64,000 nt of DNA from Caulobacteraceae bacterium (GTDB taxonomy: Bacteria > Pseudomonadota > Alphaproteobacteria > Caulobacterales > Caulobacteraceae), in assembly GCA_030446805.1 (NCBI GenBank), contig JAUJMO010000003.1:62001-126000 (forward strand). Reading direction: 5' to 3'. The position numbers were made by a program, and so were the translations under genes. The notes beneath the pieces are model-generated. The model was not told the DNA's origin, ran no database searches, and saw nothing but the letters and a program-made list of their open reading frames with translations. Positions 36,775 to 46,909 of the stretch are shown piece after piece. Numbering within the stretch: the stretch's first letter is position 1; each line of letters opens with the position of its first letter.

Positions 36775-37396
36775 GAACAATACGGGGGAGGGGAGGGCGG
36801 CGCTGGTCCGGACGGCCCGCAGGCTAGGCCGGGCACGCTCCGGACGGAAGCCGTTCGCCACCCTGGTGCTGATGACCGATCCGGTCCGCACCCCGGACCC
36901 GGCGGGGGTCGCGGCCCGCCTGCCGCGTGGGGCGGCCGTCATCCTGCGCACCTTCGGCGCGCCCGACGCGCTGGCCACCGCGCTCAACCTGCGCGACCTC
37001 ACGCGCCGACGCGGCCTGCTGCTGCTGATCGGGGCCGACGAGGCCCTGGCGGCGCGGGTCAGGGCCGACGGCCTGCATATGCCCGAACGCCGCGTGCGGG
37101 AGCTCCCAGGCATCCGCGCCCGTCACCCCCGCTGGATCTTCACCGCCGCGGCGCACTCGCCCCGTGCGCTGCTCCGCGCCGAAAAGGCGGGAGCGGACGC
37201 CATCCTGCTGTCCGCCGTCTTCCCGAGCCGGAGCGCCTCGGCTCGAGCCGCCTTGGGCCCGGTTCGGTTCGCCCGCATGATCCGGACGACGAAGGCGCCC
37301 GTCCTGGCGCTGGGGGGCGTCAACGCCCACACCGCCGGGCGTTTGCTGCGAACGGGCGCGGCGGGCCTGGCGGCCGTTGACGCCTGGCTGGATTAG
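36773..37396 (+). CDS. ThiE/TenI-like thiamine phosphate synthase family protein
   Basis: 207 residues from ATG 36773; family similarity starts around ALVRTARRLG, so this upstream ATG fits better than the ATG at 36872, though a purine-rich GGGGAGGGG just inside the frame leaves the start open. TIM-barrel marks: FTDP-like LMTDPVRTPDP, GADEALAARVRADGLHMPE, GADAILLSAVFPSRSA and PVLALGGV. The family joins the thiazole and pyrimidine halves of thiamine, but some Caulobacterales members diverge and may lack activity. Its stop shares bases with the convergent ntrZ-like stop (TTAG). Confidence 0.8.
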   Translation: MNNTGEGRAALVRTARRLGRARSGRKPFATLVLMTDPVRTPDPAGVAARLPRGAAVILRTFGAPDALATALNLRDLTRRRGLLLLIGADEALAARVRADGLHMPERRVRELPGIRARHPRWIFTAAAHSPRALLRAEKAGADAILLSAVFPSRSASARAALGPVRFARMIRTTKAPVLALGGVNAHTAGRLLRTGAAGLAAVDAWLD

Positions 37397-37773
37397 AACT
37401 GGAACTTGGTTTCGAGGCGCACGCGAGCGCCGCGATCGTCCGGCGTCACGCGCTCGGGCTTCAGCTTGTCGTCGAGCCGGACCGAACCGCCCACGCGAAC
37501 CGATGGGGTCACCCGGAAGAACGCGCCCGCCTCCAGATCGCGCAGCTTGCGCTCGCGCTGCAAGGGTTCGTCCACATCGACATTGACGCTCCAGCGTCCC
37601 TTGTCGTTGAACTTGAGGGAGGTGGTCGACGCCGGCGCGCCGCTGCGGATGGCTTCGTTTATCGAGGCGCGGGGTTCGGCCTTGGCTCGCGCCGTTTGCG
37701 CGGACGCCGCCTCGGCGGTCAGGAGACCGATCACGAGAGCGCCCGCCGCTGCCAACCTGAAACCCGACGCCAT
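37393..37773 (-). CDS. Small periplasmic protein, NtrZ-like
   Basis: 126 residues, start ATG 37773, signal peptide ending ASA-QTARA at about residue 25. The mature part is charged with short beta-like segments (RWSVNVDVDEPL, RVGGSVRLDDKL) and ends RVRLETKFQF. Size, export and location near cenR, the DUF3576 lipoprotein and leuS match the Caulobacter periplasmic protein NtrZ, reported as a modulator of the NtrY kinase. The match is by context and general character only, so the name is provisional. Confidence 0.62.
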   Translation of the reverse strand: MASGFRLAAAGALVIGLLTAEAASAQTARAKAEPRASINEAIRSGAPASTTSLKFNDKGRWSVNVDVDEPLQRERKLRDLEAGAFFRVTPSVRVGGSVRLDDKLKPERVTPDDRGARVRLETKFQF

Positions 37774-38052
37774 TAGACGTGACCTGCCCACCAGAATGCC
37801 GGTTCTGAACGCCGGCCCTTGCCAACCGCATTAGGGGGGCCGGAGTTTCAGCGTCAACGCGTCGAAGGCCGGATGGGCCGCTCGCCGGAACGATCTCCGC
37901 TTCCATGTGGCGCAGGCGACACGGGTGTTCCGCCCTGAGCGCGGCCGTGTTAACCCCGCCGCAAGTTCGCCACAGCGTCAGCCCAAGGCTGGCGAAGCCT
38001 GGCGCTTGCGCCGCGAGGCCCGCGGCCGTCCATACGGAGCTTGGAGCAGCTT

Positions 38053-38487
38053 ATGTCGATCTTCCGCCGCGCGTCGGTCCTCGCACTGGCCTCGGCCCTG
38101 GTCCTGCCTCTGGCGGCGTGCGGGGGAAACCGCGGCCGCGTTGCGGCCGATGCGCCCGTGCAGTCCAGCCAGGTGAACGCCTACCTCTGGCGAGCGACCC
38201 TGGACACCCTGGCTTTCATGCCGCTGGCCTCCGCCGATCCCTACGGCGGGGTGGTCATCACCGACTGGTACGCCAACCCCGAAAAGCCTGATGAGCGCTT
38301 CAAGGCCACCGTCTACATCCTCGACACCCGCCTGCGCGCCGACGGCCTGAACGTGTCGGTCTTCAAACAAACGCGTGACTCGGCCGGCGCCTGGATCGAT
38401 GCGCCCCTGGCCGGCCAGACCGACACGGATATCGAGAACGCCATTCTGACGCGCGCGCGGCAGTTGCGGCTGTCCGACGTGGGCTGA
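38053..38487 (+). CDS. DUF3576 family lipoprotein
   Basis: 144 residues from ATG 38053, with GGAG six bases upstream; a TTG at 38041 is less likely. Lipoprotein signal with lipobox LAAC. The DUF3576 core is [25 protein letters not shown] followed by [18 protein letters not shown] and a C-terminal helix with LTRARQLR (segments separated in the protein). Alphaproteobacterial envelope proteins of this family lie next to leuS, as here; function unknown. Confidence 0.9.
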   Translation: MSIFRRASVLALASALVLPLAACGGNRGRVAADAPVQSSQVNAYLWRATLDTLAFMPLASADPYGGVVITDWYANPEKPDERFKATVYILDTRLRADGLNVSVFKQTRDSAGAWIDAPLAGQTDTDIENAILTRARQLRLSDVG

Positions 38488-38513
38488 TACCCCGGCCCCA
38501 TGAGGGGGTTCGC

Positions 38514-41060
38514 GTGAGCCGTTACGATCCAAAGACCGCCGAGCCGCATTGGCGCGCCGCCTGGGAGGAGGCCGACGTCTTCCGCACGCGTGGACCCGAC
38601 GAGCCGGGGGGCGAGAGACCCAAATATTACGTTCTTGAAATGTTCCCCTATCCCTCGGGGCGCATCCACATGGGCCATGTGCGCAACTACGCCATGGGCG
38701 ACGTGGTGGCGCGGTTCAAACGGGCGCAGGGTTTCAATGTGCTGCATCCCATGGGCTGGGACGCCTTCGGGCTGCCGGCCGAGAACGCCGCCATGGAGCG
38801 GAGGATCAACCCTAAGGTCTGGACCTATCAGAACATCGCCAGCATGCGCGAGCAGCTCAAACTGCTCGGGCTGTCTCTGGACTGGAGTCGCGAGTTCGCC
38901 ACCTGCGACCCGGAATACTACGGTAAGCAGCAGGCCTGGTTCCTGGACCTGCTGGCCCGCGACCTGGTCTATCGCCGCGAAGCCACGGTCAACTGGGATC
39001 CGGTCGACCAGACGGTGCTGGCCAACGAACAGGTGGTCGACGGGCGCGGCTGGCGCTCCGGCGCGGTGGTCGAAAAGCGCAAGCTCACCCAATGGTTCCT
39101 GCGTATCACCGACTACGCCGAGGACCTGATCAAGGGCCTGGAGACGCTGGATCGCTGGCCCGACAAGGTCCGCACCATGCAGGAGAACTGGATCGGCAAA
39201 AGCCGCGGCCTGCGTATGCGGTTCGGCTTCTCCGGAGAGGCCCCGGCCGGGTTCGAGGACGGCCTCGAGGTCTACACCACCCGGCCGGACACCCTGTTCG
39301 GCGCCAGCTTCCTGGCTATCGCGCCCGATCATCCGATTACGGAGGGACTGGCCGCCGGACGGCCGGACGTCGCCGAGTTCGTCGCCCGGGCCCGGGCCGG
39401 CGGGGGCTCCGAGGCTGAGCTGGAGACGGGCGAAAAGCTGGGCTTCGATACCGGTATGGCTGTGGTTCATCCGTTCACGTCCGATCTGGTTCTACCGGTC
39501 TGGATCGCGAATTTCGTGCTGATGGAGTACGGCACGGGAGCGATCTTCGGCTGCCCGGCGCACGATCAGCGCGACCTGGAGTTCGCCCGGAAATACGGCC
39601 TGCCCGTGCGTCCCGTGGTCTTGCCGCCCGGAGAAGACCCCGGGGCGTTCCACGTGGAACAGGACGCCTATGTCGGACCCGGTCGGATCTACCGGTCGGA
39701 CTTCCTGGACGGACTGGACATCGAGACCGCCAAGGCCGCGGCGGTCGCCCGGATCGAGGCCCAGGGGCAAGGGCAGGGGGCCACGGTCTACCGCCTGCGC
39801 GACTGGGGCGTCTCGCGCCAGCGGTACTGGGGCTGTCCGATCCCCATCGTCCACTGCGCGGATTGCGGGCCCGTGCCGGCCCCGAGAGACCAACTGCCCG
39901 TTGAGCTCCCGGAGGACGTCAGCTTCGACCGGCCGGGAAATCCGCTCCTTCGCCATCCGACGTGGCGGCACGTCAGCTGCCCTGAATGCAGCGGTCCCGG
40001 CGAGCGCGAGACCGACACCCTCGACACCTTCGTGGACAGTTCCTGGTACTTCGCCCGCTTCGCCGACACCCGGGCGGAGGCGCCGATCGGCCCCGCCGCG
40101 GACCACTGGATGCCGGTGGACCAGTACATCGGCGGTGTTGAGCATGCAGTGTTGCACCTGCTCTACGCCCGCTTCATCACGCGGGCGCTGTCGGACGCTG
40201 GCCAACTCTCCGTGCGCGAACCTTTCGCCGGCCTGTTCACTCAGGGCATGGTCACCCATGAGACGTTCAAGAGCTCCGTCGACGGACGCTGGCTTGAGCC
40301 GTCGGAGGTGGAGGCGCGCGGCGGCGTATGGCTGGAACGCGGGTCCGACCGCCCGGCCATACCGGGGGGCGTCGAGAAGATGTCGAAGTCCAAGAAAAAC
40401 GTCGTGGCTCCGGAAGGCGTGATCGAGAGCCACGGGGTGGACGCGGCCCGACTGTTCGTGCTGTCGGACTCCCCGCCCGAGCGGGACGTGCAATGGAGCG
40501 CTGCGGGCCTGGAGGGCGCATGGCGCTTCATGCACCGGGTCTGGGCCGAGTTCGACAACCTGGACGGCGGGACAGTGGACGGCGGCGATGAGCTTCGGCG
40601 CGCCACCCACAAGACCATCAAGGCGGTGACGGACGGGCTGGACCAGTTCCGGTTCAACACCGCCGTGGCGCGCCTGCACGAGTTCGTCGGCGTGCTGCGG
40701 AACTCTCCCGCGGCGGGGAGCGCGCGGCGGGAGGCCCTGACGGCCTTGGCCTGTCTGATTTCGCCCTTCACACCCCACTTGGCCGAGGCCTGCTGGGAGC
40801 GGTTGGGCCAGGCCGGCCTGGTCGCCGAGGCGGCCTGGCCGGCCTATGATCCGGCCCTGGCTCAGGACGAGGAGAAGATCCTGCCCGTTCAAATCAACGG
40901 CAAGCGCCGCGGCGAGATCCGCGCCGCGCCCGGGACGCCGCCCGACGCGGTCGAGCGGATCGCGCTGGAGGACGCCGAGGTTCAGCGTCACCTCCAGGGT
41001 ATGGCCATTCGCAAGGTGATCGTCGTACCCGATCGCATCATCAACATCGTCGCGGGATGA
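38514..41060 (+). CDS. leuS: Leucyl-tRNA synthetase
   Basis: 848 residues, GTG start. Class I aminoacyl-tRNA synthetase with HIGH-type [14 protein letters not shown] (about residues 46-59), the editing domain with [13 protein letters not shown], zinc-like cysteines HCADCGPVP and CPECSGPG, and EKMSKSKKN (about 621). The C-terminal [12 protein letters not shown] and [12 protein letters not shown] ends are normal. The codons at about 378-383 (FHVEQD) also spell a parS-like palindrome. The stop overlaps the lptE ATG. Confidence 0.97.
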   Translation: MSRYDPKTAEPHWRAAWEEADVFRTRGPDEPGGERPKYYVLEMFPYPSGRIHMGHVRNYAMGDVVARFKRAQGFNVLHPMGWDAFGLPAENAAMERRINPKVWTYQNIASMREQLKLLGLSLDWSREFATCDPEYYGKQQAWFLDLLARDLVYRREATVNWDPVDQTVLANEQVVDGRGWRSGAVVEKRKLTQWFLRITDYAEDLIKGLETLDRWPDKVRTMQENWIGKSRGLRMRFGFSGEAPAGFEDGLEVYTTRPDTLFGASFLAIAPDHPITEGLAAGRPDVAEFVARARAGGGSEAELETGEKLGFDTGMAVVHPFTSDLVLPVWIANFVLMEYGTGAIFGCPAHDQRDLEFARKYGLPVRPVVLPPGEDPGAFHVEQDAYVGPGRIYRSDFLDGLDIETAKAAAVARIEAQGQGQGATVYRLRDWGVSRQRYWGCPIPIVHCADCGPVPAPRDQLPVELPEDVSFDRPGNPLLRHPTWRHVSCPECSGPGERETDTLDTFVDSSWYFARFADTRAEAPIGPAADHWMPVDQYIGGVEHAVLHLLYARFITRALSDAGQLSVREPFAGLFTQGMVTHETFKSSVDGRWLEPSEVEARGGVWLERGSDRPAIPGGVEKMSKSKKNVVAPEGVIESHGVDAARLFVLSDSPPERDVQWSAAGLEGAWRFMHRVWAEFDNLDGGTVDGGDELRRATHKTIKAVTDGLDQFRFNTAVARLHEFVGVLRNSPAAGSARREALTALACLISPFTPHLAEACWERLGQAGLVAEAAWPAYDPALAQDEEKILPVQINGKRRGEIRAAPGTPPDAVERIALEDAEVQRHLQGMAIRKVIVVPDRIINIVAG
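39646..39661. promoter_or_regulatory. parS-like palindrome inside leuS
   Basis: CGTTCCACGTGGAACA: 14 bases (39647-39660) form a perfect palindrome around CACGTG and differ from the ParB consensus TGTTTCACGTGAAACA at only a few positions. It sits about 3 kb from parB and 7 kb from the two intergenic parS sites. Being in coding sequence, it encodes FHVEQ in frame. Confidence 0.62.
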
Positions 41061-41569
41061 CCATGCGCCCAGCACTCGCCGCCATCGCTACGGCCGTCCT
41101 CCTTTCCGGATGCGGTTTCACCCCGCTCTACGCGCAACGCGGGGTCACTCCCGGTCTGTCCGCGATCGAGGTCGAGGCGCCCCAGACCCGCACAGGCTAC
41201 CTCCTGCGCGAGGAGTTGGACGACGCCTTCGCCCGCAACCCTGGCCGGGCCCCGCTGTATCGACTGGCGCTGCGCGTCGATGAGGACCGCCGGGCGCGGG
41301 GGCTCCGCATCAATGATGTGGCCAGCCGCTATGAGGTCCTGCTGCGGGTGGACTATTCGCTCCTCAGGCTTGGCGGCGCGGCCACGCCCCTGACCCAGGG
41401 GCGTGCGGAGGTGAGCGTCACCTATGACGCGCCCGACCAGCCCTATGCCGGGATCGCCGCGCAGACGGACGGCCAAGAACGGGCGGCCGCCCAGGCTGCG
41501 CAGCGGATCCGGCTCGACCTGGCCCGGTGGTTCGCCCTGAGCGAACGCGCCCCGCGCCCAACGCCGTGA
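41057..41569 (+). CDS. lptE: LPS-assembly lipoprotein LptE
   Basis: 170 residues. Signal with lipobox LLSGC and then [10 protein letters not shown], the hallmark of alphaproteobacterial LptE. It plugs the LptD barrel to place lipopolysaccharide in the outer leaflet. Further marks: [38 protein letters not shown]. Overlaps leuS upstream (ATGA) and holA downstream (GTGA); the order leuS-lptE-holA is standard. Confidence 0.92.
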   Translation: MTMRPALAAIATAVLLSGCGFTPLYAQRGVTPGLSAIEVEAPQTRTGYLLREELDDAFARNPGRAPLYRLALRVDEDRRARGLRINDVASRYEVLLRVDYSLLRLGGAATPLTQGRAEVSVTYDAPDQPYAGIAAQTDGQERAAAQAAQRIRLDLARWFALSERAPRPTP

Positions 41570-42612
41570 TCCTGGCCAAGGCGGCGGAAGCGGACCGCTT
41601 CGTCGCCAACCCTTCTCCGACCGTTCGCGCGGCGGTGATCCACGGACGGGACCGTAGCGGCGTTCGCGAGCGGGCCGACGGTCTGGCCGCCCGGCTGGTT
41701 CCAGACTTGGCTGACCCATTCGCCGTGGGGGTGATCGGGGAGGGAGACTCCGACGACGGCGGCCGACTGGCCGACGAGCTCTCGGCTCTGTCCCTGCTCG
41801 GCGGCGCTCGACTGGTTCGCGTTCAGCTGGCGGAGCGGGCGGCGGCCGAGCGCACGGCCGCCGAGGCGCTGAAAGCCCACCTAGAGGGCCGCTACAATCC
41901 CGAAGCCTTCCTCCTGATCGAAGCCGGCGCCCTGGCCAAGGACTCGGCGCTGAGGCGCGCGGCGGAGGCGTCCAAGATAGCCGCCTGTCTTCCCGTCTAC
42001 GACGACGAGCCTGGAGACCTCGTCCGCCTGGTGCGGGAAAGCCTCATGCGGGACGGCGTCGGCCTCACTTCCGAGGCCCTCGAGATGTTCACCGCGCGCC
42101 TACCGCGTGAACGCGGCGTGCTCCGCCAGGAGGTGGAGCGGCTGGTCCTGTACCTGGGTCCGGGCTCAGGCACGATGGGTGATCCCGAGCTCCTGTCTCG
42201 CCACCTCGGGGCGACCGTGGAGGCGTCTCTCTCCGATGCCGCGTCCGACGCTGCGGGCGGCCGGGTTCGCCCGGCTTTGGAAGGCCTTAACCGGGCTGCG
42301 GCGGAAGGGGAGGGTGGAGTGGCCGCCGTCCGGGTCATGGGGCAGCACCTCGCCCGGCTGAGGCGGATCCGCACGGCCGTGGACAACGGCGCCCAGGCGC
42401 AGGGGGCCGCCAAGGCCGCCGGCGTGTTCTGGAAGGCGGAACGCGAGGTCTTGCGGCAGCATCGAGCCTGGACGGCCGACGCTCTGGATCGCGCCCAGGC
42501 GGACACCGTAGCGGCGGACCGCGCCTGCAAAGCCGCCGGCGCGCCTGACGCCCTGTTGGCGGAACGGCTGTACCTGGGACTGGCGGCCCAGGCTCGACGG
42601 CTGGGCCTCTAG
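41566..42612 (+). CDS. holA: DNA polymerase III delta subunit
   Basis: 348 residues from GTG 41566, which overlaps the lptE stop as GTGA. Clamp-loader subunit that opens the beta ring. Shows AAVIHGRDRSGVRERADGL in the first ATPase-like strand, FLLIEAGAL, VYDDEPGDLVRLV, LPRERGVLRQEVERLVLYLG in separate helices, and a C-terminal collar LAERLYLGLAAQARRLGL. The stop shares a CTAG with the convergent parB stop. Confidence 0.93.
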   Translation: MILAKAAEADRFVANPSPTVRAAVIHGRDRSGVRERADGLAARLVPDLADPFAVGVIGEGDSDDGGRLADELSALSLLGGARLVRVQLAERAAAERTAAEALKAHLEGRYNPEAFLLIEAGALAKDSALRRAAEASKIAACLPVYDDEPGDLVRLVRESLMRDGVGLTSEALEMFTARLPRERGVLRQEVERLVLYLGPGSGTMGDPELLSRHLGATVEASLSDAASDAAGGRVRPALEGLNRAAAEGEGGVAAVRVMGQHLARLRRIRTAVDNGAQAQGAAKAAGVFWKAEREVLRQHRAWTADALDRAQADTVAADRACKAAGAPDALLAERLYLGLAAQARRLGL

Positions 42613-43514
42613 CGGGTCAAACGGCGGCAGAGATCGTCCAGCTGCTCCAGGGAGCGATAGTTCAAGCGCAGCTCGCCTTGCCCGCCCATGTCGCGAACCT
42701 CGACCGACACCCCCAGCACCTCCTCCAGGTCCTGCTCCAGCGCCTGGATGTCCGCATTGCGGGACGGCTTGGGCCCGCGCCCGGCCGGCTTGGGCTGTTC
42801 GTCCCTGCCCTTGGCCAGCGCCTCCGCCTGACGCACGTTCAGGCCGTCCTCGACGATCCGTCGCGCGAGGGTCGTCGGGTCATCGGTGGCGGCGATGGCG
42901 CGCGCATGTCCGGCGCTGAGCCGGCCCGACGCGAGGTGCTGCTGAACCTCATCCGGCAGTTGCAGCAGGCGGAGCATATTGGCGACATGGGCCCGGCTCT
43001 TGCCCACGACCTTGGCGACCGCCTCCTGGGTGCGTCCGAACCGATCCAGCAGCACCTTATAGCCTTGAGCCTCCTCCACGGCGTTCAGATCGGCCCGTTG
43101 CACGTTCTCCACGATGGCGACCTCGAGCACTTCCAGGTCGTCGAGCTCACGGATCAGCACGGGGACCGTCTTGAGCCCCGCCCGTTGCGCCGCCCGCCAC
43201 CGACGCTCGCCGGCGACGATCTGCCATTCGCCCTCCGCCCCGGGCGCCGGCCGCACCAGGATGGGCTGCAGCACGCCCTTCTCCCGGATGGAGTCGGCCA
43301 GCTCCTCCACCTCGTCCTCGCCAAAGTGCCGCCGCGGCTGCTCCGGATTGCGTCGCAGCAGTTCGATGGGCACTTCGGAGGTCAGGGCCGGTCCGGCCTC
43401 CGCCGGGATGTCGGCGGAGGGGGCCTGTGTGTCCTCATCCGCTTCACCGAGCAGCGCCGAGAGGCCCCGGCCCAGGCCCCGCGATCCCGCCGCGTTGTCC
43501 GCTCTTCGCGCCAC
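42609..43514 (-). CDS. parB: Chromosome-partitioning protein ParB
   Basis: 301 residues from GTG 43514, one base after the parA stop. CTP-dependent clamp that loads at parS. N-terminal GLGRGLSALLGE binds ParA; IREKGVLQPILVRP, GERRWRAAQRAGLKTVP (CTP-binding box) and VENVQRADLNAVEEA follow; the helix-turn-helix is GRTQEAVAKVVGKSRAHVANMLRLL (domain extent about 155-180); C-terminal dimer domain LRLNYRSLEQLDDLC. Three parS-like sites occur in this window. Confidence 0.96.
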   Translation of the reverse strand: MARRADNAAGSRGLGRGLSALLGEADEDTQAPSADIPAEAGPALTSEVPIELLRRNPEQPRRHFGEDEVEELADSIREKGVLQPILVRPAPGAEGEWQIVAGERRWRAAQRAGLKTVPVLIRELDDLEVLEVAIVENVQRADLNAVEEAQGYKVLLDRFGRTQEAVAKVVGKSRAHVANMLRLLQLPDEVQQHLASGRLSAGHARAIAATDDPTTLARRIVEDGLNVRQAEALAKGRDEQPKPAGRGPKPSRNADIQALEQDLEEVLGVSVEVRDMGGQGELRLNYRSLEQLDDLCRRLTR

Positions 43515-43515
43515 G

Positions 43516-44325
43516 TCAGGCCGCCTTTCGTGCACGTTCGCGAGAGATGACCTCCCGCGCGAGACTGACATAGGCCTGGCTCCCCGCCGAGCGCAGGTCG
43601 TAGATCAAGGCCGGCTTGCCGAAAGACGGCGCCTCGGCGATCCGCACGTTTCGCGGGATCACCGTCTGGTACACCTTGTCCCCGAAGTGCTCGCGGACGT
43701 CCTTGGCCACCAGGTCCGACAGGCTGTTGCGCTTATCGAACATGGTCAGGACCACCCCCTGGATCTCCAGATGCGGGTTCAGGCTGCCCCGCACCAACTC
43801 AACCGTGCGCATCAACTGGGTCAGGCCTTCCAGCGCGAAAAACTCGCACTGCAGGGGCACCAGCACCGCATTGGCGGCCGTCATGGCGTTGACCGTCAGC
43901 AGGTTCAGAGACGGTGGACAGTCCACCAGCACGTAGTTGTACGGCGAAGCCACGTCACGCAGCGAGGCCAGCGCGTCCCTAAGCCTGTAAGACCGGCGGG
44001 GCGCCTGACCCAGTTCGATCTCCACACCCGACAGCTCCGGGTCCGACGCGATCAGGTGCAATCCCGGAACGGCCGTCTCTACGATGGTGTCGACCGCCGG
44101 CTTACCGTCGACCACTACGTCGTAGATGGTGCTGCGCCGGGCGGCGCGCGGCACGCCCACACCGGTGGAGGCGTTGCCCTGCGGGTCGAGATCGACGATC
44201 AGCACCCGCTCGCCGATCGCGGCCAGAGCTGTGCCGAGATTGATGGCGGTCGTGGTCTTCCCGACGCCGCCCTTCTGATTGGCGACGGCGAGCACGCGGG
44301 TTGCGGGCGCGCTAGGCTGACGCAC
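43516..44325 (-). CDS. parA: Chromosome-partitioning ATPase ParA
   Basis: 269 residues from GTG 44325, chosen because GGAG precedes it and the conserved part starts VLAVANQKGGVGKTTTA; a longer frame reaches 44421 inside rsmG. Deviant Walker A (KGGVGKTTT), VDLDPQGNAS, DCPPSLNLLT and PLQCEFFALEGL identify the ParA/Soj branch. It binds DNA non-specifically with ATP and pulls ParB-parS complexes to the opposite pole. It overlaps rsmG by 14 bases. Confidence 0.96.
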   Translation of the reverse strand: MRQPSAPATRVLAVANQKGGVGKTTTAINLGTALAAIGERVLIVDLDPQGNASTGVGVPRAARRSTIYDVVVDGKPAVDTIVETAVPGLHLIASDPELSGVEIELGQAPRRSYRLRDALASLRDVASPYNYVLVDCPPSLNLLTVNAMTAANAVLVPLQCEFFALEGLTQLMRTVELVRGSLNPHLEIQGVVLTMFDKRNSLSDLVAKDVREHFGDKVYQTVIPRNVRIAEAPSFGKPALIYDLRSAGSQAYVSLAREVISRERARKAA

Positions 44326-44947
44326 GACGAACGCTCCAGATGCGGAGGATACGACCCTCGGGGTCGCTGAGACTCGGGGCCAAAGCATAGTCGAAGCGCC
44401 AGCTTTGCAAAGCCTCTTCAATCTCCTCCTGCACTCTTCTGCCCTTCAGAAACAGCCCGACCGCGCCCTTCAGCACGGCCTGGGTATGGTCCAGCAGGCG
44501 GGGCAGGGGAGCCACCGCCCGCGCCGTCACCACCTCCACGCGCGGGCCCGGTAGGGCTTCGATGCGGCCGGGAACGACCCGCGCGGGAAGCGAAAGTTCG
44601 TCCACGACCGCGCGCAGAAAGGCGCAACGTTTCTCCATGCTTTCAACCAGTTGGACCGTCATACCTGGACGGTCCCTCCCCAGTATGGCCAGAACGATCC
44701 CGGGCAGACCAGCCCCGGATCCCACGTCCAACCACTGCCGGGCCGTCGGTTCCAAGGCGCAAAGCTGGGCGGAGTCGTAGGCGTGTCGTCGCCAGAAGGC
44801 GTTCAAAGCCGACGGCCCCACCAGGTTCATCCGCGCGGACCCCGCCTCCAGCAAGGCACGATACCGAACCATGTCCGACAAGGCTCGGTCCGAGGCGCCC
44901 ACGGCTTGCTGGAACGCCTCGGCCCCGAAGCCGTCCAGATCCCTCAC
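44312..44947 (-). CDS. rsmG: 16S rRNA m7G527 methyltransferase
   Basis: 211 residues, GTG start overlapping the mnmG stop (GTGA). RsmG methylates G527 (E. coli numbering) of 16S rRNA; loss gives low-level streptomycin resistance. SAM site [17 protein letters not shown], then [17 protein letters not shown] and [15 protein letters not shown]. The order mnmG-rsmG-parA-parB is typical near bacterial origins. Confidence 0.95.
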   Translation of the reverse strand: MRDLDGFGAEAFQQAVGASDRALSDMVRYRALLEAGSARMNLVGPSALNAFWRRHAYDSAQLCALEPTARQWLDVGSGAGLPGIVLAILGRDRPGMTVQLVESMEKRCAFLRAVVDELSLPARVVPGRIEALPGPRVEVVTARAVAPLPRLLDHTQAVLKGAVGLFLKGRRVQEEIEEALQSWRFDYALAPSLSDPEGRILRIWSVRRASA

Positions 44948-46803
44948 GCGGCTTGCGACCGACGGCGGACGTGCGCCAGCAGGGCGGTCAGCGCCCCTGG
45001 GGTGACCCCTTCGATGCGAGAAGCTTGACCAAGGGTTAATGGGCGGATGCGCGCCAACTTCTCGCGGACTTCGGAGGAGAGGCCGCCCACGCCGGCGTAG
45101 TCGAGCGCCGGGGGAAGCTCCAGCTCTTCGTCCCGCCGGAAGGTCAGGACATCTGCAGCTTGGCGGTGGAGATAGCCGGCGTAGGTCGCCTCAACCTCGA
45201 TCTGCTCGGCCGTAGCCCTGCTCCACGTCCGGATCTCCGGCCAGATCGCGGCCAGGGTTTCTAGACTGGCCTCCGGGTGAGCGAGCAGCTGGAACAGGTT
45301 GCGCGGCTGTCCGTCCTGGTTGACGTTGATGCCCGCTCTCGCAGTCTCGGTGGGCGTGAGGCTCCAGCGCCTTGCCTGCGCCCGAGCCGCCTCGACGGCA
45401 GTTGCCTTACGGCCGTAAGCCTCGCTGCGACGCCCGCCCACTAGACCCAGAGCCTCGCCTCGTGGCGTAAGCCTCTGGTCCGCATTATCGGCGCGCAGCG
45501 TCAACCGATATTCAGCGCGGCTGGTGAACATGCGATAGGGCTCGCTTACCCCCCGAGTGACCAGGTCGTCGATCATGACGCCGATGTAGGCCTCGTCGCG
45601 GGCGAACACCGCCCCGTCCTGACCCGATGCGGCCCGGGCCGCATTCAATCCGGCGACCAAGCCCTGGGCGGCCGCTTCCTCATAACCCGTGGTGCCGTTG
45701 ATCTGGCCCGCAAGATACAACCCCGGGAAACGTTTCGCCTCCAGGGTCGGGTAAAGCTCGCGGGGATCCACATAGTCGTATTCGATGGCGTAGCCGTAGC
45801 GCTTGACCTCGACCTCCTCCAGCCCGGGGAGGGTGCGCAGAAAGGCCAGCTGGGTCTGTTCCGACAGGGAAGTGGAGATGCCGTTGGGGTAGACGGTGTC
45901 GTCATCGCGCCCCTCGGGTTCCAGGAACACCTGGTGCGAGTCTTTCTCGGCGAAGCGAACCACCTTGTCCTCGATCGAGGGGCAGTAGCGCGGACCGCGG
46001 CTGTCGATGCGACCTCCGTAGATGGCGGACTCCGTCAGGTGCTCGCGGATGATGTCGTGTGTTTGGGCTGAGGTATGGGTGACGCCGCAGAGAATCTGGT
46101 CGCGGGTGACCGACTGGCTAAGGAATGAGAGTGGAGTCGGCTCATCGTCCCCAGGCTGCATCTGCAGCTTTTCCCAGGTTATGCTCCGCGCGCTCAAGCG
46201 CGCCGGCGTTCCGGTCTTGAGCCGGCCCATGGACAAGCCGGAGGCGTAAAGGCGCTCTCCCAGCGCGTGGGCGGCGGCTTCGCCGTGCCGCCCTGCGGGG
46301 ATGCTACGCTCCCCCAGGTGGATGATTCCTCTCAGGAAGGTCCCCGTGGTGAGTACAACCGACGGGGCGCTCCACACTTGGCCGATAGCATCGATAACGC
46401 CTCGCACCCGCCCCCGCTCCACGACCAGATCCTCCACCATGCCTTCCTCGACGGACAGGCCGGAGGTGGCGGAGATCTCGGCCTGCATCGCCGCGCGGTA
46501 GGCCTGACGGTCAATCTGGGTCCGGGGGCCGCGTACGGCTGGCCCTTTGGAGCGGTTGAGAAGCCGGAACTGGATACCCGCTACATCCGACATGCGCCCG
46601 ATCAGGCCGTCCAGTGCGTCGACCTCGCGGATGAGGTGTCCTTTTCCGATCCCACCCATGGCCGGATTACAGGACAGTTCTCCGATCGTCTCACGGCTGT
46701 TGGTAAGGAGGAGAGTCCGGGCGCCCAGACGCGCGGAGGCTGCTGCGGCCTCGCATCCGGCGTGGCCGCCCCCGACGACGATGACATCCCAAGCCTGTTT
46801 CAT
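44944..46803 (-). CDS. mnmG: tRNA uridine 5-carboxymethylaminomethyl modification enzyme MnmG
   Basis: 619 residues. FAD protein that with MnmE makes the cmnm5 modification of wobble U34. N-terminal [63 protein letters not shown], the second [10 protein letters not shown] block and the C-terminal helical GASID-like [15 protein letters not shown] are all present. Two parS sites lie immediately upstream. Confidence 0.96.
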   Translation of the reverse strand: MKQAWDVIVVGGGHAGCEAAAASARLGARTLLLTNSRETIGELSCNPAMGGIGKGHLIREVDALDGLIGRMSDVAGIQFRLLNRSKGPAVRGPRTQIDRQAYRAAMQAEISATSGLSVEEGMVEDLVVERGRVRGVIDAIGQVWSAPSVVLTTGTFLRGIIHLGERSIPAGRHGEAAAHALGERLYASGLSMGRLKTGTPARLSARSITWEKLQMQPGDDEPTPLSFLSQSVTRDQILCGVTHTSAQTHDIIREHLTESAIYGGRIDSRGPRYCPSIEDKVVRFAEKDSHQVFLEPEGRDDDTVYPNGISTSLSEQTQLAFLRTLPGLEEVEVKRYGYAIEYDYVDPRELYPTLEAKRFPGLYLAGQINGTTGYEEAAAQGLVAGLNAARAASGQDGAVFARDEAYIGVMIDDLVTRGVSEPYRMFTSRAEYRLTLRADNADQRLTPRGEALGLVGGRRSEAYGRKATAVEAARAQARRWSLTPTETARAGINVNQDGQPRNLFQLLAHPEASLETLAAIWPEIRTWSRATAEQIEVEATYAGYLHRQAADVLTFRRDEELELPPALDYAGVGGLSSEVREKLARIRPLTLGQASRIEGVTPGALTALLAHVRRRSQAA

Positions 46804-46842
46804 GGCGCCCTTCTACTATCCGCGCGAAGCCTTTGGGGGAAG

Positions 46843-46858
46843 TGTTCCACGTGAAACA
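46843..46858. promoter_or_regulatory. parS: parS site 1 (mnmE-mnmG gap)
   Basis: TGTTCCACGTGAAACA, one base from the consensus TGTTTCACGTGAAACA. It lies 40 bases upstream of the mnmG start and 3.3 kb from parB, the usual place for centromere sites. Confidence 0.9.
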
Positions 46859-46892
46859 TGGGGCAGGGTTGGGCGCCAGGCCTCCGCGCCGA

Positions 46893-46908
46893 TGTTCCAC
46901 GTGAAACA
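46893..46908. promoter_or_regulatory. parS: parS site 2 (end of mnmE)
   Basis: Identical to site 1 (TGTTCCACGTGAAACA), 50 bases away from it, about five helical turns, and two bases from the mnmE stop codon. The spacing would put both on the same face of the DNA. Confidence 0.9.
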
Positions 46909-46909
46909 A

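Noticed and set aside
44326-44421. Longer N-terminus of ParA starting at 44421
   Set aside because: It lies within rsmG, has no ParA similarity, and a GTG with a GGAG site at 44325 fits the conserved start.
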